Shown here piece after piece: positions 1 to 10,005 of a stretch of 64,000 nt of DNA; the stretch's first letter is position 1, and each line of letters starts with the position of its first letter. The notes beneath the pieces were generated by a model that saw only the letters and a program-made list of their open reading frames with translations, made no database searches and was not told where the DNA came from. The stretch comes from Heliocidaris tuberculata (Eukaryota; Echinodermata; Echinoidea; Camarodonta; Echinometridae). The stretch is from NCBI GenBank assembly GCA_025618425.1, contig CM046832.1, forward strand, positions 49,792,026 to 49,856,025, read 5' to 3'. The translations under genes and the position numbers were made by a program.

Positions 1-760
1 TGGTTTCAGACTGAAATAACAAATGCAAAAATTGCTTGGTACAAGAGGATCTTGATTATACTTTTTTTTTTAAAGCCTGCTGCTCAGTCATCCGTGGTAG
101 CAATATGGAAAAAGGGTATCATAAGACAGAATATAGAGGAGCTTGATTGATATCTGTGCAATGGACCTGTTCACTAATATATCAAAATTTTATGCATACT
201 TTTAAAACAAAGGTTGTTCTTGACAACCTGAAAGCTTGTCAGAGGCTTGTCAGTAATGAATACAAACTGGATTCCAAGTAATGTAGTTCATTCATTAATA
301 ACAGGTTAATGGAATACCTCGTTACTAGTTCCCCGGGAAAGAAACATCCATAAATTTGAATAACTTCATGAACAGGTCTATTAACACATGAAAAGTACAT
401 TTCCATTGCAGCCTGGCAGTCACATACCACAGATACCTGAAAAGCTCTTCTATTATGCCTTGTCAAACAGGTGAAGATGGACAATTGGTGTGTTTACCTA
501 ATCCTGACAATATTTTTGGGCTACTTTTGAGAGAGCAATACATTTTTCACAATTTAATAACTTATCAATGAAATGATCAATTTATACCAAATTGCACCTC
601 AAGAAAATTGTTATGCTCAAAATTATGTTACAAAAATTTAAATTGAATTGATCAAACTACTTCTGAGTTATCATAGTCAGAAGGTAAGAGAATGTTTTTT
701 CTTTACATACAGAGCATTTGGGGGGTAGAAAGCGTTGTCAAAGGGCACTTTATTTCAGGG
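1..760. other. AT-rich non-coding stretch
   Basis: No coding exon, RNA gene or recognisable transposon was found. There are short poly-T and AT-rich patches only. The open frames present are short and show no family motif. Confidence 0.5.
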
Positions 761-1023
761 ACTCTGACACCCCCTTCCCGATGGACAATTTTGTCAGTTT
801 TTATATTTTTGGAAGTACATCCATAGTTCTTTCTTCTGACAAAATTTGGTCCCTGGACTCCAAGGGGACAAATTTACCCCAATTTTTAGGGGTCGTCTGA
901 CACCCCATCCCGACGAAAGTATTTGTCATTTTTTTGTGTTTGTAACGTCCAGTCATACTACTTCCTACTGACAAAGTTTGGTGCATGGGAGAGATGGGGT
1001 GAAATCGACCCGACTTTGGGGTC
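761..1023 (+). repeat. Two diverged direct repeat units of about 130 bp
   Basis: Positions 761-893 and 894-1023 repeat the same order of motifs: CTGACACCCC, then CCCGA(T/C)G, a TTTGTCA box, a region ending in CTGACAAA(A/G)TTTGGT, and a final GGGG(T/A)-rich segment. The units are clearly related but diverged. This explains the short open frames on both strands here. The family is unknown. Confidence 0.55.
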
Positions 1024-1712
1024 TCTTTTGGAGGCTCTGGGGGCTTAACCCGACGGCTATGGTCAGGCTGTCAACCTTGTTGTTAACGACTTAGATGGTC
1101 TAAGTAACTTTACGTGGTCAAATCTTATGGGTAAAATGGGGGTGACTATTTTGGGACAGAGTTTGGTGAGGACTAAATTCAGGAGGTTACAATATATGAT
1201 TAATTTGTCTTTATAGCTAGCATTAATACAATGCTAGAGAAATGCTAAGCTGTAATGGCTGTATGTGGCGGGAAGGTATCGACTGCAATCTTACTTATAA
1301 CTGGAGATCATGATGGTCTAAGGTTTACTAACCTGGAAATACACAAATGCTTTACAACCAGAAGTTTCAAAGTTTCAAAGATTATTTATTTTCCACAAAC
1401 ATTTTTACCTTTTTTAATTTTTTTTAATAGTACATATGAAAATTAAGAACAGGAACATAGCAAATATGTGTATTGGAACATAGATATAACAGAACATCAT
1501 TCATTGGACTTACACTGATAAAGCGATATGTGGTATAATGCAAATATTGTAATTGTAAAGGAAAACATAAGTGGAGGAGTCTATAAAGTAAGCATGGCTA
1601 GTTGTGGTATTTAAGGTCTAGATATTGACAAACATTAAATTTGTTCATTTTAGCAGGTGTTCTAATAATTTGACCAGAGGAATACAACTATATATATATA
1701 TATATCATATAC
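1024..1712. other. AT-rich non-coding stretch with a short (TA)n
   Basis: Nothing coding is recognised. A short (TA)n run at about 1688-1705 lies next to the left arm of the foldback element that follows. Confidence 0.45.
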
Positions 1713-2392
1713 ATATCGAAGAAAGAGTAAATACTCAGGAGTCAAATAAAAACACCGCAGGAGCCGAAAATTTGGACTGACGTTTCGGTCAAAGACTTTT
1801 ATCAAAGTAAGACAGAAAATAAACAACCAGATGCAAGAAATTAAGAAGACGCATAAGTTGCCAAGATTCAAATAAAAATTTAAGCGCTAGGTAGTGCCTA
1901 GCGCTTAAATCATGCGTCGAGCATACTTTTATTATTATCGCACTCAGAGAAAAATTACACCTTTAAGATATAATAATAATACATTTAAAAATATACCAGT
2001 TCAAAGAGAAAAAGAATCTAATAATCCAATGAATATGAATTTCTAAACGTAGCTCCTTCTAATGATTTGGATATTCAAACAACCCGATGCGAATTTCTTT
2101 AAATTGCAAAATGAAATAGAGAAATCAAAGATTTGGTATTGTGAACTGCGAAAAAATGGCAAAGACAAACGTATTGAAGTTGTTTTCAAGCTAAGTCTAT
2201 TTCATCTACCTTGCTGCTGAAATGTGCCCTTGACTATATCTTGGCAACTTATGCGTCTTCTCAATTTCTTGCATCTGATTGTTTATTTTCAGTTTTACTT
2301 TGATAAAGGTCTTTGACCGAATCGTCAGTCCAAATTTTTGGCTCCTGCGGTGTTTTTATTTGACTCCTGAGTATTTACTCTTTCTTCGATAT
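1713..2392. mobile_element. Foldback element with 155-bp inverted arms
   Basis: The left arm 1713-1867 and the right arm 2238-2392 are inverted copies of equal length, starting ATATCGAAGAAAGAGTAAAT on the left and ending with its complement on the right. (TA)n microsatellites lie directly outside both arms (about 1688-1705 and 2436-2483). The interior has no coding capacity, and a 14-bp perfect hairpin sits just inside the left arm. Read as a foldback or MITE-type element; class unknown. Confidence 0.7.
1878..1910. repeat. 14-bp perfect hairpin
   Basis: ATTTAAGCGCTAGG at 1878-1891 is followed by a 5-nt loop and its exact reverse complement at 1897-1910. It lies inside the foldback element next to the left arm, so it may be a nested terminus or a stem of that element. 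Confidence 0.7.
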
Positions 2393-2432
2393 CTGTTATT
2401 TACACACCGACGCGGAACTTTCATATTTTGTT

Positions 2433-2435
<3 letters not shown>

Positions 2436-2481
<46 letters not shown>

Positions 2482-2483
2482 TA
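2436..2483. repeat. (TA)n microsatellite
   Basis: Almost uninterrupted TA dinucleotides, broken once by a C (ATACAT). It produces spurious Tyr-Ile open frames on both strands. Confidence 0.9.
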
Positions 2484-2632
2484 TAGCGAGTCGACTTTGC
2501 AAGATTTTCCCCATGCCTTTTGTACACACTTCCTCGCACTGAACGATGTTCATGGTACGTTTATATATGCCATTTTCAAAGTATTTACCTGTGCTCGTTT
2601 TCGGAAGTTGTGTCTCACCAGGCGCGTAAAAA

Positions 2633-2846
2633 AGCCTAAAAAGGGGCTACGAGCCGTTTAATATCTTTCTCTCAAAATTAGCAAAAACATCAAAGCCTCC
2701 CTACACCTACACCTGTTACATGCACAGTGCAATATTGCGTCCAAATAATTGAAAAGCAGTCAGGGCGTCGAACTAACTGTCCGCCTAAAAAAAGGGTGCT
2801 CTACGAGCCGTTAACTTTCTCTCAAAAATTGCTAAAACGTCAAAGC
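2633..2846 (+). repeat. Diverged direct repeat pair
   Basis: Positions 2633-2696 and 2784-2846 share CCTAAAAA, then CTACGAGCCGTT, TTTCTCTCAAAA and CATCAAAGC/CGTCAAAGC in the same order, about 150 bp apart. The pair lies just outside the left end of the DNA transposon that starts at 2905. Origin unknown. Confidence 0.5.
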
Positions 2847-2927
2847 TTTCGCGCTTCGCAAGGGATGGGGAGGGGACTCTCCCTTCCCTGCACCCATCCC
2901 CCTGCCCTGATAGCAGAGACTGGTCAA

Positions 2928-3042
2928 AATGACGTCTTAATGACGTCTTAATGACGTCAGATAATGACGTCAGTATGACGAAAATTTGCACCCACGTTTG
3001 ACGTCTTGTCTTATACTGACGTAATTCTGACGTCTTTCTGGT
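2928..3042. repeat. Left GACGTC array
   Basis: Six GACGTC hexamers within about 115 bp, plus diverged GACGAAA and GACGTAA relatives. Two occur as TGACGTCA, the palindromic CRE/ATF-type octamer. They belong to the subterminal region of the transposon. Confidence 0.75.
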
Positions 3043-3050
3043 CAAAGATA

Positions 3051-4326
3051 GCCTCTTGTCGAGGCCCTGGCGCTGTTGGAATCCTTGGCGATATGGAGGC
3101 AAAATTTCTGGTGGCGAGCGAAGAAGAAAAACCGAGGCGCTTGCGCCGAGGGCCTCTTGACACCCGACCTGAATTATATATTCATGAGGCACGATTTCCT
3201 ACTGAATTATGCATGAAAACGTGAACAGTTAGATTACCGCGGCGATCGCCCAGCAAATTGGCCAATGAAATCTCAAGGATTTCTTACTTCAGTTCTGGAC
3301 TAGTCTATTATTTTTTGGGGGGATTACGTAAATCTCTTGCTCAAAATACATTCACAGACAAGCACATTATGAAGAATTCGATCTCTAGCTTACAAACCAT
3401 GGTAATTTGAAATAAGACAAATGTACATATTTCTCAAGAGATCATCATATATTTACAAATAATGAAGAATGGGCAATAAAAGTCACCGTTCAACAATAGA
3501 TGCATCTCCATCAAGTCTAACATAACACTGTTACAGTGTTATTAACAAATAACACTAACACAGTTAGTTTTTAGATCTTGACCGAGTCAAATTCAAAATT
3601 ATACCTTCTAAAGTCACATCTTGTGACGAAGCGTCCCCAAGATAGATGGCTTGAAGTCCACGTTTCTTGAGCGACTTCACCTGGTCTCTCATCAGAGACA
3701 CCAAAGGGGAAATAATCAACAAAATGCTTCGTGAAGATGATAGACTAGAAGATGATGTAACCAAGGAGTTACCAGCAACTTCACTGCCCGGCAAGGCCCC
3801 GGGGGATCCGCCTGGCCCTCGCGAAGCAGCAGTCTCACTCTCCATCCCTGGCCCACGGAGGTAATCAGCAGAGAGCGGTAGCGCGTGAAAAATAACACTT
3901 TTTCCATAGCCAGTAGGCAGATTCACAAAAACATCTTGTCCTTTAAGTGCAGATTTGATTGCATCAACTTGCAAATCTTTGAATCTGTCAATCTTCAACA
4001 TTCTAGCAGCATATTCTAAGCTCTTACAAATATCGTCATCACTCGTCGTGGAAGAAACGTTGAACGCCATGTAAGAAATAGCGTGCAGTCGAGTCATGAA
4101 TATTTAACATTACGTCATGGTAGCTCGCGCTTATTGGATGATTTTCACCGACCAAAATTTGGTCGGAATATTCGTCAAAACAATGAAATACAAAAGAAAT
4201 TCAGATCGGGTGTCAAGAGGCCCTCGGCGCAAGCGCCTCGGTTTTTCTGGCTCGCTTCGCTCGCCAGAAATTTTGCCTCCATATCGCCAAGGATTTCAAC
4301 AGCGCCAGGGCCTCGACAAGAGGCTA
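3051..4326. repeat. Inner inverted repeat flanking the helicase exon
   Basis: About 124 bp at 3051-3174 returns as its reverse complement at 4203-4326. Landmarks in both arms are CCTCTTGTCGAGGCCCTGG, CCTTGGCGATATGGAGGC and GAGGCGCTTGCGCCGAGGG. The arms bracket about 1 kb containing the RecQ-like exon, so either a nested foldback carries the exon or the host transposon was rearranged by inversion. Confidence 0.7.
3564..4097 (-). pseudogene. RecQ-family helicase, 5' exon only (truncated)
   Basis: This 177-codon minus-strand frame starts at ATG 4095-4097. It matches the beginning of RecQ-type SF2 DNA helicases: a Q-box-like segment (FKDLQVDAIKSAL, residues 39-51), Walker A LPTGYGKS (60-67) and the motif Ia region ISPLVSLMRDQV (129-140). 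Between them lies a Ser/Gly/Pro-rich insert (about 83-123). The DExH box and everything after are missing. After VTLE the sequence reads GAAG|GTATAA, a good splice donor near 3604/3605, so this is probably a first exon whose later exons were lost; the last residues would be intron. It sits inside the GACGTC transposon, between its inner inverted repeats, so it is probably transposon cargo rather than a cellular RecQ gene. It cannot encode a working helicase. Confidence 0.7.
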
Positions 4327-4337
4327 GGTCAAAGAAG

Positions 4338-4470
4338 ACATCTTTATGACGTCCTGAAGACATGTTTATTACCAATAGAAAACGTCATAAAGACGTCTCT
4401 TTTACGTCGTGTGCTATTCATACTGACGTCTTAGAGACGTCTTAAAGACGGTTTAAAGACGTCAAAAATA
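4338..4470. repeat. Central GACGTC array
   Basis: About five GACGTC hexamers just outside the right inner inverted-repeat arm, mirroring the array on the left. Two further copies occur at about 4920-4945. Confidence 0.7.
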
Positions 4471-5035
4471 TATCCCTTTTTACAAAGAAAACAAATTCAA
4501 TAATTAGTATTACTTAAGTAGCACATTGTCTATATTAAAACTTTGTCCTATATACTTTATCATCTCCTATGCTTTCATATCCTTCATCAACCCTATACTC
4601 CTAAAATCCTAAATCCTGTACCTAGCTACTATACAATTGTATCTACTTTACTTTATATAGGGACTATAGTGTAGCACTTGTAAAAAATGGTTGAAGATTA
4701 CAATTTTCTAATGTATTTCTAAAAATACCTCCTCATGACATTGATCGAATTATATACAGCATAATAATTAATGGAAGTACATTTTCCATCACAACTAAAA
4801 GTGCAATCATAGCATAAAATCTTAAAAATCAAATGTTATCTATTTCCACAAGTTTTTGTCATTGCTGGTCATTCATGAATATTCACGATCGATTATTATA
4901 CTCGGATCACGACGTAAATATGACGTCCTTTTGACGTCTTTTGACTTCATTAAAAACTACAACTGTGAAGAGGTATTCCTACATTACGAGGAAGCATTTT
5001 AAATCGAATTGGAAAATTGTAATGATATTATTAAT

Positions 5036-5165
5036 AATAACAATAATGATAATAATAATAATAATAATGATAATAATGATAATAACAATAATAATAATAA
5101 TAATGATAATTATGATAATGATATTACATGTGTGTGGTAATATTGATAATAATAATAATAATGAC
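5036..5165. repeat. (AAT)n microsatellite
   Basis: AAT/GAT trinucleotide repeats with interruptions, inside the DNA transposon. They generate poly-Ile and poly-Asn open frames that are not genes. Confidence 0.9.
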
Positions 5166-5867
5166 AATGAATTAATAATTTATTTTCGAATACAGTAATA
5201 TCTCATTTATCCGCCCCTGAATTTTTTTCAATATCGCGCCATTTCTACAAATTACTTCATATCACGGTCGCATCAGTGACAAAATATCCCCTGAATAACT
5301 GATAATATAGAATATATACATTATGAATATAGCATATCATCATCTCCTGATCATACAAATACAGAAAATATCTCGTAAATGAATGAACATCACGTAATAA
5401 TATTGTCCTACAAAACTAGCAAAAAGTCTTGTAAATTATACTGACGTAAATATCATAACATTGCCCTACAAATTTGGCAAAAATATTTCGCCATTACTGA
5501 TAGATGTCATTTTGATGTCAGTTTATGACCTGTTGAAGGGGAAGTCCACACGGAAAATAGGTTTTAATATAGAAGCAGAGAAATGAGAGGAACAGCTAGG
5601 TCAGTGAAAATGTTAACAAATTCCGATAAAAAATTAGGTTATTTATCCCCAATCCCCTATCCTTCTTTTCAAAATGACAACACATCAGAATAGGGCAATT
5701 TTGTTTGTATAATTTTATTTATTTTATTTAATATTATTTACAGTATCACGTAGGCCAACTGATCACCGCCAGAGCTTCCCAGCTTTTGTAAATGGCTATG
5801 ACAAAAATTGCTCCCCAAAATAGTACATTTCTTGTGTCGGCATAAAGGATGCCAAATCTTGTCTTTA

Positions 5868-6160
5868 AAAGACGTCAAAAAGACGTCTTAAAAATGTTCT
5901 TTATTTGGTCATACAAAATGGCTAAAAAATTGTCTTTGAAAGACGTCATAAAGACGTCGTACTATTGTTGTTAATTTTGATTACAAAAATGGCAAATTAT
6001 TGTCTTTGAAAGACGTCGTAAAGACGTCATAATTACATCGTCTATACTGTAGAAATATGACATCTTCAAAAGACGTTATAAAGACGTCGCAATGACGATG
6101 CATACACGACGTATGACGAGTTGACCAGTTTAGACCAGTTTATGACGTCTTGAATACGTC
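5868..6160. repeat. Right GACGTC array
   Basis: About eight GACGTC hexamers, mostly in pairs of the form AAAGACGTC(A/G)TAAAGACGTC. They run up to the right terminus of the transposon, about 130 bp before the splice acceptor of the Toll-like receptor. Confidence 0.75.
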
Positions 6161-6306
6161 AGTATGCTATCAGGGTTGCCCAACCGCCCTCCCCAGAAAT
6201 TAAATCCTAGCTACGCGGTTGTGTCTTACTGACTTGAATTAATCTAATATGAGGACGATTGAAAGCATATTTTAATACATGTATTTGTCTCCCTACTTTC
6301 TTTCAG

Positions 6307-6321
6307 GTCCTTACAAATAAC
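6307..6321 (+). other. 5' UTR of the receptor exon, after a splice acceptor
   Basis: A pyrimidine-rich tract ending in TTCTTTCAG (AG at 6305-6306) is followed by 15 nt of leader and ATG at 6322. This implies an upstream non-coding exon, which I could not locate. The upstream ATG at 6259 would place this tract inside the coding frame and would break the signal peptide, so it was not used as the start. The astacin leader exon has the same acceptor-to-ATG spacing. Confidence 0.7.
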
Positions 6322-8985
6322 ATGGCTCGAACAACATTAATCCAACTGTCGGCTTTACTCTATCTGACCATTTTGTTTGCAACAGAAGTGTCATTACAGA
6401 ACGTACCGCAAGGGAACCGTGAAAGTCATCAAAGACTTATATCACACACAAAATGTTCACTAGGACCCTTCCAGAGAAATATCTCATGCACCCACATGGG
6501 ACTCAAGGATGTTCCTCAGGATTTATATCCAGGCGTTGAGCAACTGGATCTTTCAGATAATGAGATCCAATTTCTTTCAAATACCTCATTTCTTCCATAC
6601 CAACGTATTAGGGAACTGTCGCTCTCCTTTAATGATTTAATAGAGATAGCTCCTAGAGCTTTTTATTCTATGCCAGAGTTGCAGTACCTGGACCTTGGCG
6701 ACAATCCGCTGTTGGATTTAATCACATCGGAAATGTTTAGACTTAGTAAAAATCTGTATCATCTTAGTTTTTCAAATTGTCCTCTAGTAATATTCCCTAG
6801 TGACACCTTACGATGGCTCCCCAAACTACAGCTACTAGATCTAAGTTTTACTAGTATTTCATACATCAATATTTCTTCTTGTAATTCAGCAGCCCGTAAC
6901 CTGACTGTTGATCTGCGGGGCAGTAGGTTTACAGCAATTAAAAAAAACACATTCAGAATCGATTGCCAGTTAGATTTTCTCAATCTCAACCGATGCCGAG
7001 AATTTATCTGGGTGCTTGACCCGGTCACCATTGCTTCCATACGCTCAAGATCTCTCTCCTTAGGTCATATCCAATTGTCGCCAGAGATTTGGCAACTGTT
7101 TTTCACAGGCATTGGGATGTCTGAGATTAAGGAGCTTTTCTTAAAGAATACAAATGTAGGAGATATCGATCCCCATTATTTTGCACTTCTGCGTGGCAAA
7201 CTAAGGGTTCTCGATCTTAGTAATAATAAGTTGTCTAACCTTGCCCAAATGGGATTCTTAACTTTACCGTTTCTTTCTACCCTTATATTAGATAGGTGTA
7301 CTATCGATAATATAGATCCTACATATTTTTCAAAAATGAAAGGGCTACGTGTCCTGCATCTTAATTTCAATAACATTTATAAAATTGGTGATATTGACGG
7401 CAATTCTTCATGGGATATAGAACTACAAGAACTGTATCTTGCTTCCAACTCCCTGCAGAAAATTCATGAAAGATCATTTATAGGGTTAACTAATTTGACG
7501 AAATTGGTCTTGAGGGGAAATAAAGATTTGGCATGGGTTTTTATTACAGCAATTACAGGTTTAAATAACCTTAAGTACTTAGATTTATCGGGATGTCCAC
7601 TGGGTTCCTTAGTGCTAAATGCTCCTAATCTAGAAACTTTTGTTTATAGCAATTGTGAAAGGCTCGAATTCATGAGCCAAATCAGAGAAGCATTCGTTCA
7701 AACTAAGTCAATCGAACATGTGTTCCTGGGAAATTCTAGTATAAACTCATTATGGGCTCCATATACAAGCAATAATATCTCTCTGTTTGAAGGAATGCGA
7801 AATCTTACATCCCTTGATGTGAAGAGAAATCAAATTGAACTATTGCAGGAGGGGTTATTCAAAGATCTCGTGAACCTAATACAACTAGATCTAAGCAACT
7901 GTCAAATCAAACTGATTGAAAAGAATGCTTTTGCAGGCCTTCAAGGTTTACATATTTTGTACCTACAGGGTAATAACTTTCAATATCTTCCAAATAAAGT
8001 GCTTATAATTGCGGGACAGTTACGTAATATTCGTTTGGATGGCAACAAAATTAGGTATCTGACTAAAGACCTGTTTGTGAATAAATCAAAATTGCAAAAT
8101 CTGACTCTCGCTGATAACAGGTTGACTTTAGTCAACCATAGTACGTTTCAACCGATACTCAACACTCTAAGTCTTATTGACATTTCGAGCAACGAGTTTG
8201 GCTGTACCTGTGACTTAAAATGGCTCCCCATATGGCTTGGCGGGTCCATCACAGTCCTAAACGAGAACGCAACAAGGTGTTCCCCTTCATCAATTTTAGA
8301 AATGCGAGAAAAGCCACTGATGTCATTTAATCCGGCATATTTTTGTAAGCCAAACAACGCTCTCTACTGTTCACTACCATTTGTAATCACATGGATTGTG
8401 GTGATGGGAATCTTTGCCTACCGTCATCGATGGTTCTTGAAATACAAACTATTTCTCCTGAAACTGGCTGTCATCGGTTATCGTGAAATCCAAGACGCTC
8501 GAGACATTGACGATTTTGAGTTTCATTTCAACGTCATGTTTGCTGAGGAAGATGAAGACTGGGTCAGGAATCGTCTGTGCCCGGTCTTGCAGGAACAGCT
8601 GCCGGAATACAACAGGAACGTCTACGGCGACAATGACCTTCCTTTAGGTATGCATTACTGTGATGCAGTGCATTACGTCGTCGAGATGAGTTACAAAACC
8701 GTCATGGTGGTCAGCAGGGCTGCCTTCCAGGATAACTGGTTCGTTATCAAATTTCGTACCGCTGCGGATCATGTTAACGACACACAAGTAGAAAACATGC
8801 TGGTCATCTTCCTGGAAGACATTCCAGACGATGAGCTACCGTTCTTGGTGAGGTTATACCTGAGTGACCGTAATCCATACCTCAGCTGGGAGGAAGATGA
8901 AGGGTTTCTAGAGTACTTCTGGCAAACACTGATCAAGATGTTGACGATTAACTTGCGAGTCAATAATGTTATTCCTCCTGAGTAA
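6322..8985 (+). CDS. Toll-like receptor, intronless coding region
   Basis: A type I membrane pattern-recognition receptor of 887 aa. In order: signal peptide (1-22, LLYLTILFA core), Cys pair C45/C56 of an N-terminal cap, a long leucine-rich repeat ectodomain (about 66-620) with repeated LxxLxLxxN units and many N-x-S/T sites, a C-terminal cap with CTC at 628-630 and further Cys up to C675, one transmembrane helix (about 680-700), and a cytoplasmic TIR domain (about 731-880). TIR box 1 reads FNVMFAEED, box 2 reads NDLPLG at D772-G776, and box 3 has the FW pair near the end. TLRs signal through MyD88-type adaptors via the TIR domain; ligand and pathway cannot be read from sequence. Box 2 differs from the vertebrate RDxxPG pattern. 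The reading frame is complete with no frameshift. Intronless TLR coding regions are typical of the expanded sea urchin family (from memory). The leader matches that of the downstream astacin. Confidence 0.93.
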   Translation: MARTTLIQLSALLYLTILFATEVSLQNVPQGNRESHQRLISHTKCSLGPFQRNISCTHMGLKDVPQDLYPGVEQLDLSDNEIQFLSNTSFLPYQRIRELSLSFNDLIEIAPRAFYSMPELQYLDLGDNPLLDLITSEMFRLSKNLYHLSFSNCPLVIFPSDTLRWLPKLQLLDLSFTSISYINISSCNSAARNLTVDLRGSRFTAIKKNTFRIDCQLDFLNLNRCREFIWVLDPVTIASIRSRSLSLGHIQLSPEIWQLFFTGIGMSEIKELFLKNTNVGDIDPHYFALLRGKLRVLDLSNNKLSNLAQMGFLTLPFLSTLILDRCTIDNIDPTYFSKMKGLRVLHLNFNNIYKIGDIDGNSSWDIELQELYLASNSLQKIHERSFIGLTNLTKLVLRGNKDLAWVFITAITGLNNLKYLDLSGCPLGSLVLNAPNLETFVYSNCERLEFMSQIREAFVQTKSIEHVFLGNSSINSLWAPYTSNNISLFEGMRNLTSLDVKRNQIELLQEGLFKDLVNLIQLDLSNCQIKLIEKNAFAGLQGLHILYLQGNNFQYLPNKVLIIAGQLRNIRLDGNKIRYLTKDLFVNKSKLQNLTLADNRLTLVNHSTFQPILNTLSLIDISSNEFGCTCDLKWLPIWLGGSITVLNENATRCSPSSILEMREKPLMSFNPAYFCKPNNALYCSLPFVITWIVVMGIFAYRHRWFLKYKLFLLKLAVIGYREIQDARDIDDFEFHFNVMFAEEDEDWVRNRLCPVLQEQLPEYNRNVYGDNDLPLGMHYCDAVHYVVEMSYKTVMVVSRAAFQDNWFVIKFRTAADHVNDTQVENMLVIFLEDIPDDELPFLVRLYLSDRNPYLSWEEDEGFLEYFWQTLIKMLTINLRVNNVIPPE

Positions 8986-9612
8986 CAGCACTGGGCGCTT
9001 TTTTATGTGAATTTTCTTGTTCAACAATTTAAGAGAATTATATAAACGAATGCCATCTGGCTGCGTCTCTAGATCAGTAGTGTCATTAATTTTTTGCAGA
9101 GATGCGTCTCTATAGATGGCATTTGACACTACAGATTCCCAGAAGAATAATCCAGTGGTTCGACCTACAGTCGGAGAGTAAAGTTTGTTTGGCGGAGTGA
9201 TTCTCTTTACTGTTGAAAAAAATACTTTTATTCGAAACGGGATTCCATCGATCCCAAATGTCTCTGACCTAATAGAGTGCACGCACTTGCATCTTCATAT
9301 GGATGCCGAGTTTAATCAGTAGGCATATGTGTTTGATGTCGAATTCATCAATCATTCTAAAACTCAGTAAATTCATAGAGCCGTTTGATGAAGGCTATAT
9401 AAATTGTATCTGAAAGAGTATTGCATTTTATGTATTTTATGTATTTTATGGAGAGTGTCTCTGTAGCCATGAATATCAATTTCCAAATTTACTGTTACGT
9501 ATTTATGTTATTGACAATGCTACGATCGACATAAAATATAGTTATGGTGTCCACAGTGACAACTTCGTGGTATTAATCATTCTAGCAGGTACTAAAGCAA
9601 TTAAGGTTTCTT

Positions 9613-9618
9613 AATAAA
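9613..9618 (+). terminator. Candidate polyadenylation signal of the receptor
   Basis: The canonical AATAAA hexamer lies about 630 bp after the stop codon at 8985. Placement is inference; no downstream element was defined. Confidence 0.3.
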
Positions 9619-9707
9619 TGTATGTCATTTTTGTGTAAGCATAGTAAGCATTCAAAGAGAAGGTGAGAAATTCTTCTCTTTTATACATTGCCGTCATATT
9701 TAATGAC

Positions 9708-9970
9708 CCCCCCCCTCTCTCTCTCTCTCTCTCTTTCTTTGTTTCTCCCTTTTCCTATACCTCCCCTCCATCCCTCCCCCCCCCCCTCTCTCTCTCCATT
9801 ATCTCTTTCTCCCTTTGTGTCAATCTCTGTATTTTTTATTTGGGTGTGTGTGTGTGTGTGTGTGTCTCTCTCTCTCTCTGTCTCTTGCCCTCTCTCTGTC
9901 TCTTCCATCCCCTGGCTCTACCTCTCTCTCTCTCTCCCTCTCTCATTCTGTTACAATCTCTGTATCAGTT

Positions 9971-10004
<34 letters not shown>

Positions 10005-10005
10005 G
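9708..10005. repeat. Compound (TC)n / (TG)n / poly-C / poly-T tract
   Basis: Successive C runs, CT dinucleotides, a (TG)n block at about 9843-9864, more CT repeats, and a run of more than 20 T near 9978. All open frames here are low-complexity artefacts. Confidence 0.9.

Larger units (their letters stand above)
2905..6175. mobile_element. DNA transposon with GACGTC-rich ends and a RecQ-like exon
   Basis: The ends are inverted: CCCTGATAGCA at 2905-2915 and TGCTATCAGGG at 6165-6175. Both subterminal regions and the interior carry GACGTC motifs, about twenty in all, often spaced as AAAGACGTCATAAAGACGTC. Two are full TGACGTCA palindromes near 2955-2975. The only coding content recognised is one truncated RecQ-like helicase exon on the minus strand. 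No transposase was found and no clear target-site duplication could be read. Probably an internally deleted or composite copy of a larger element; the superfamily cannot be assigned from this copy. Confidence 0.65.

Noticed and set aside
6259..6321. Upstream ATG extending the receptor by 21 residues
   Set aside because: The added segment contains a pyrimidine tract and acceptor AG, pushes the signal peptide inward, and the homologous astacin exon begins at the later ATG.
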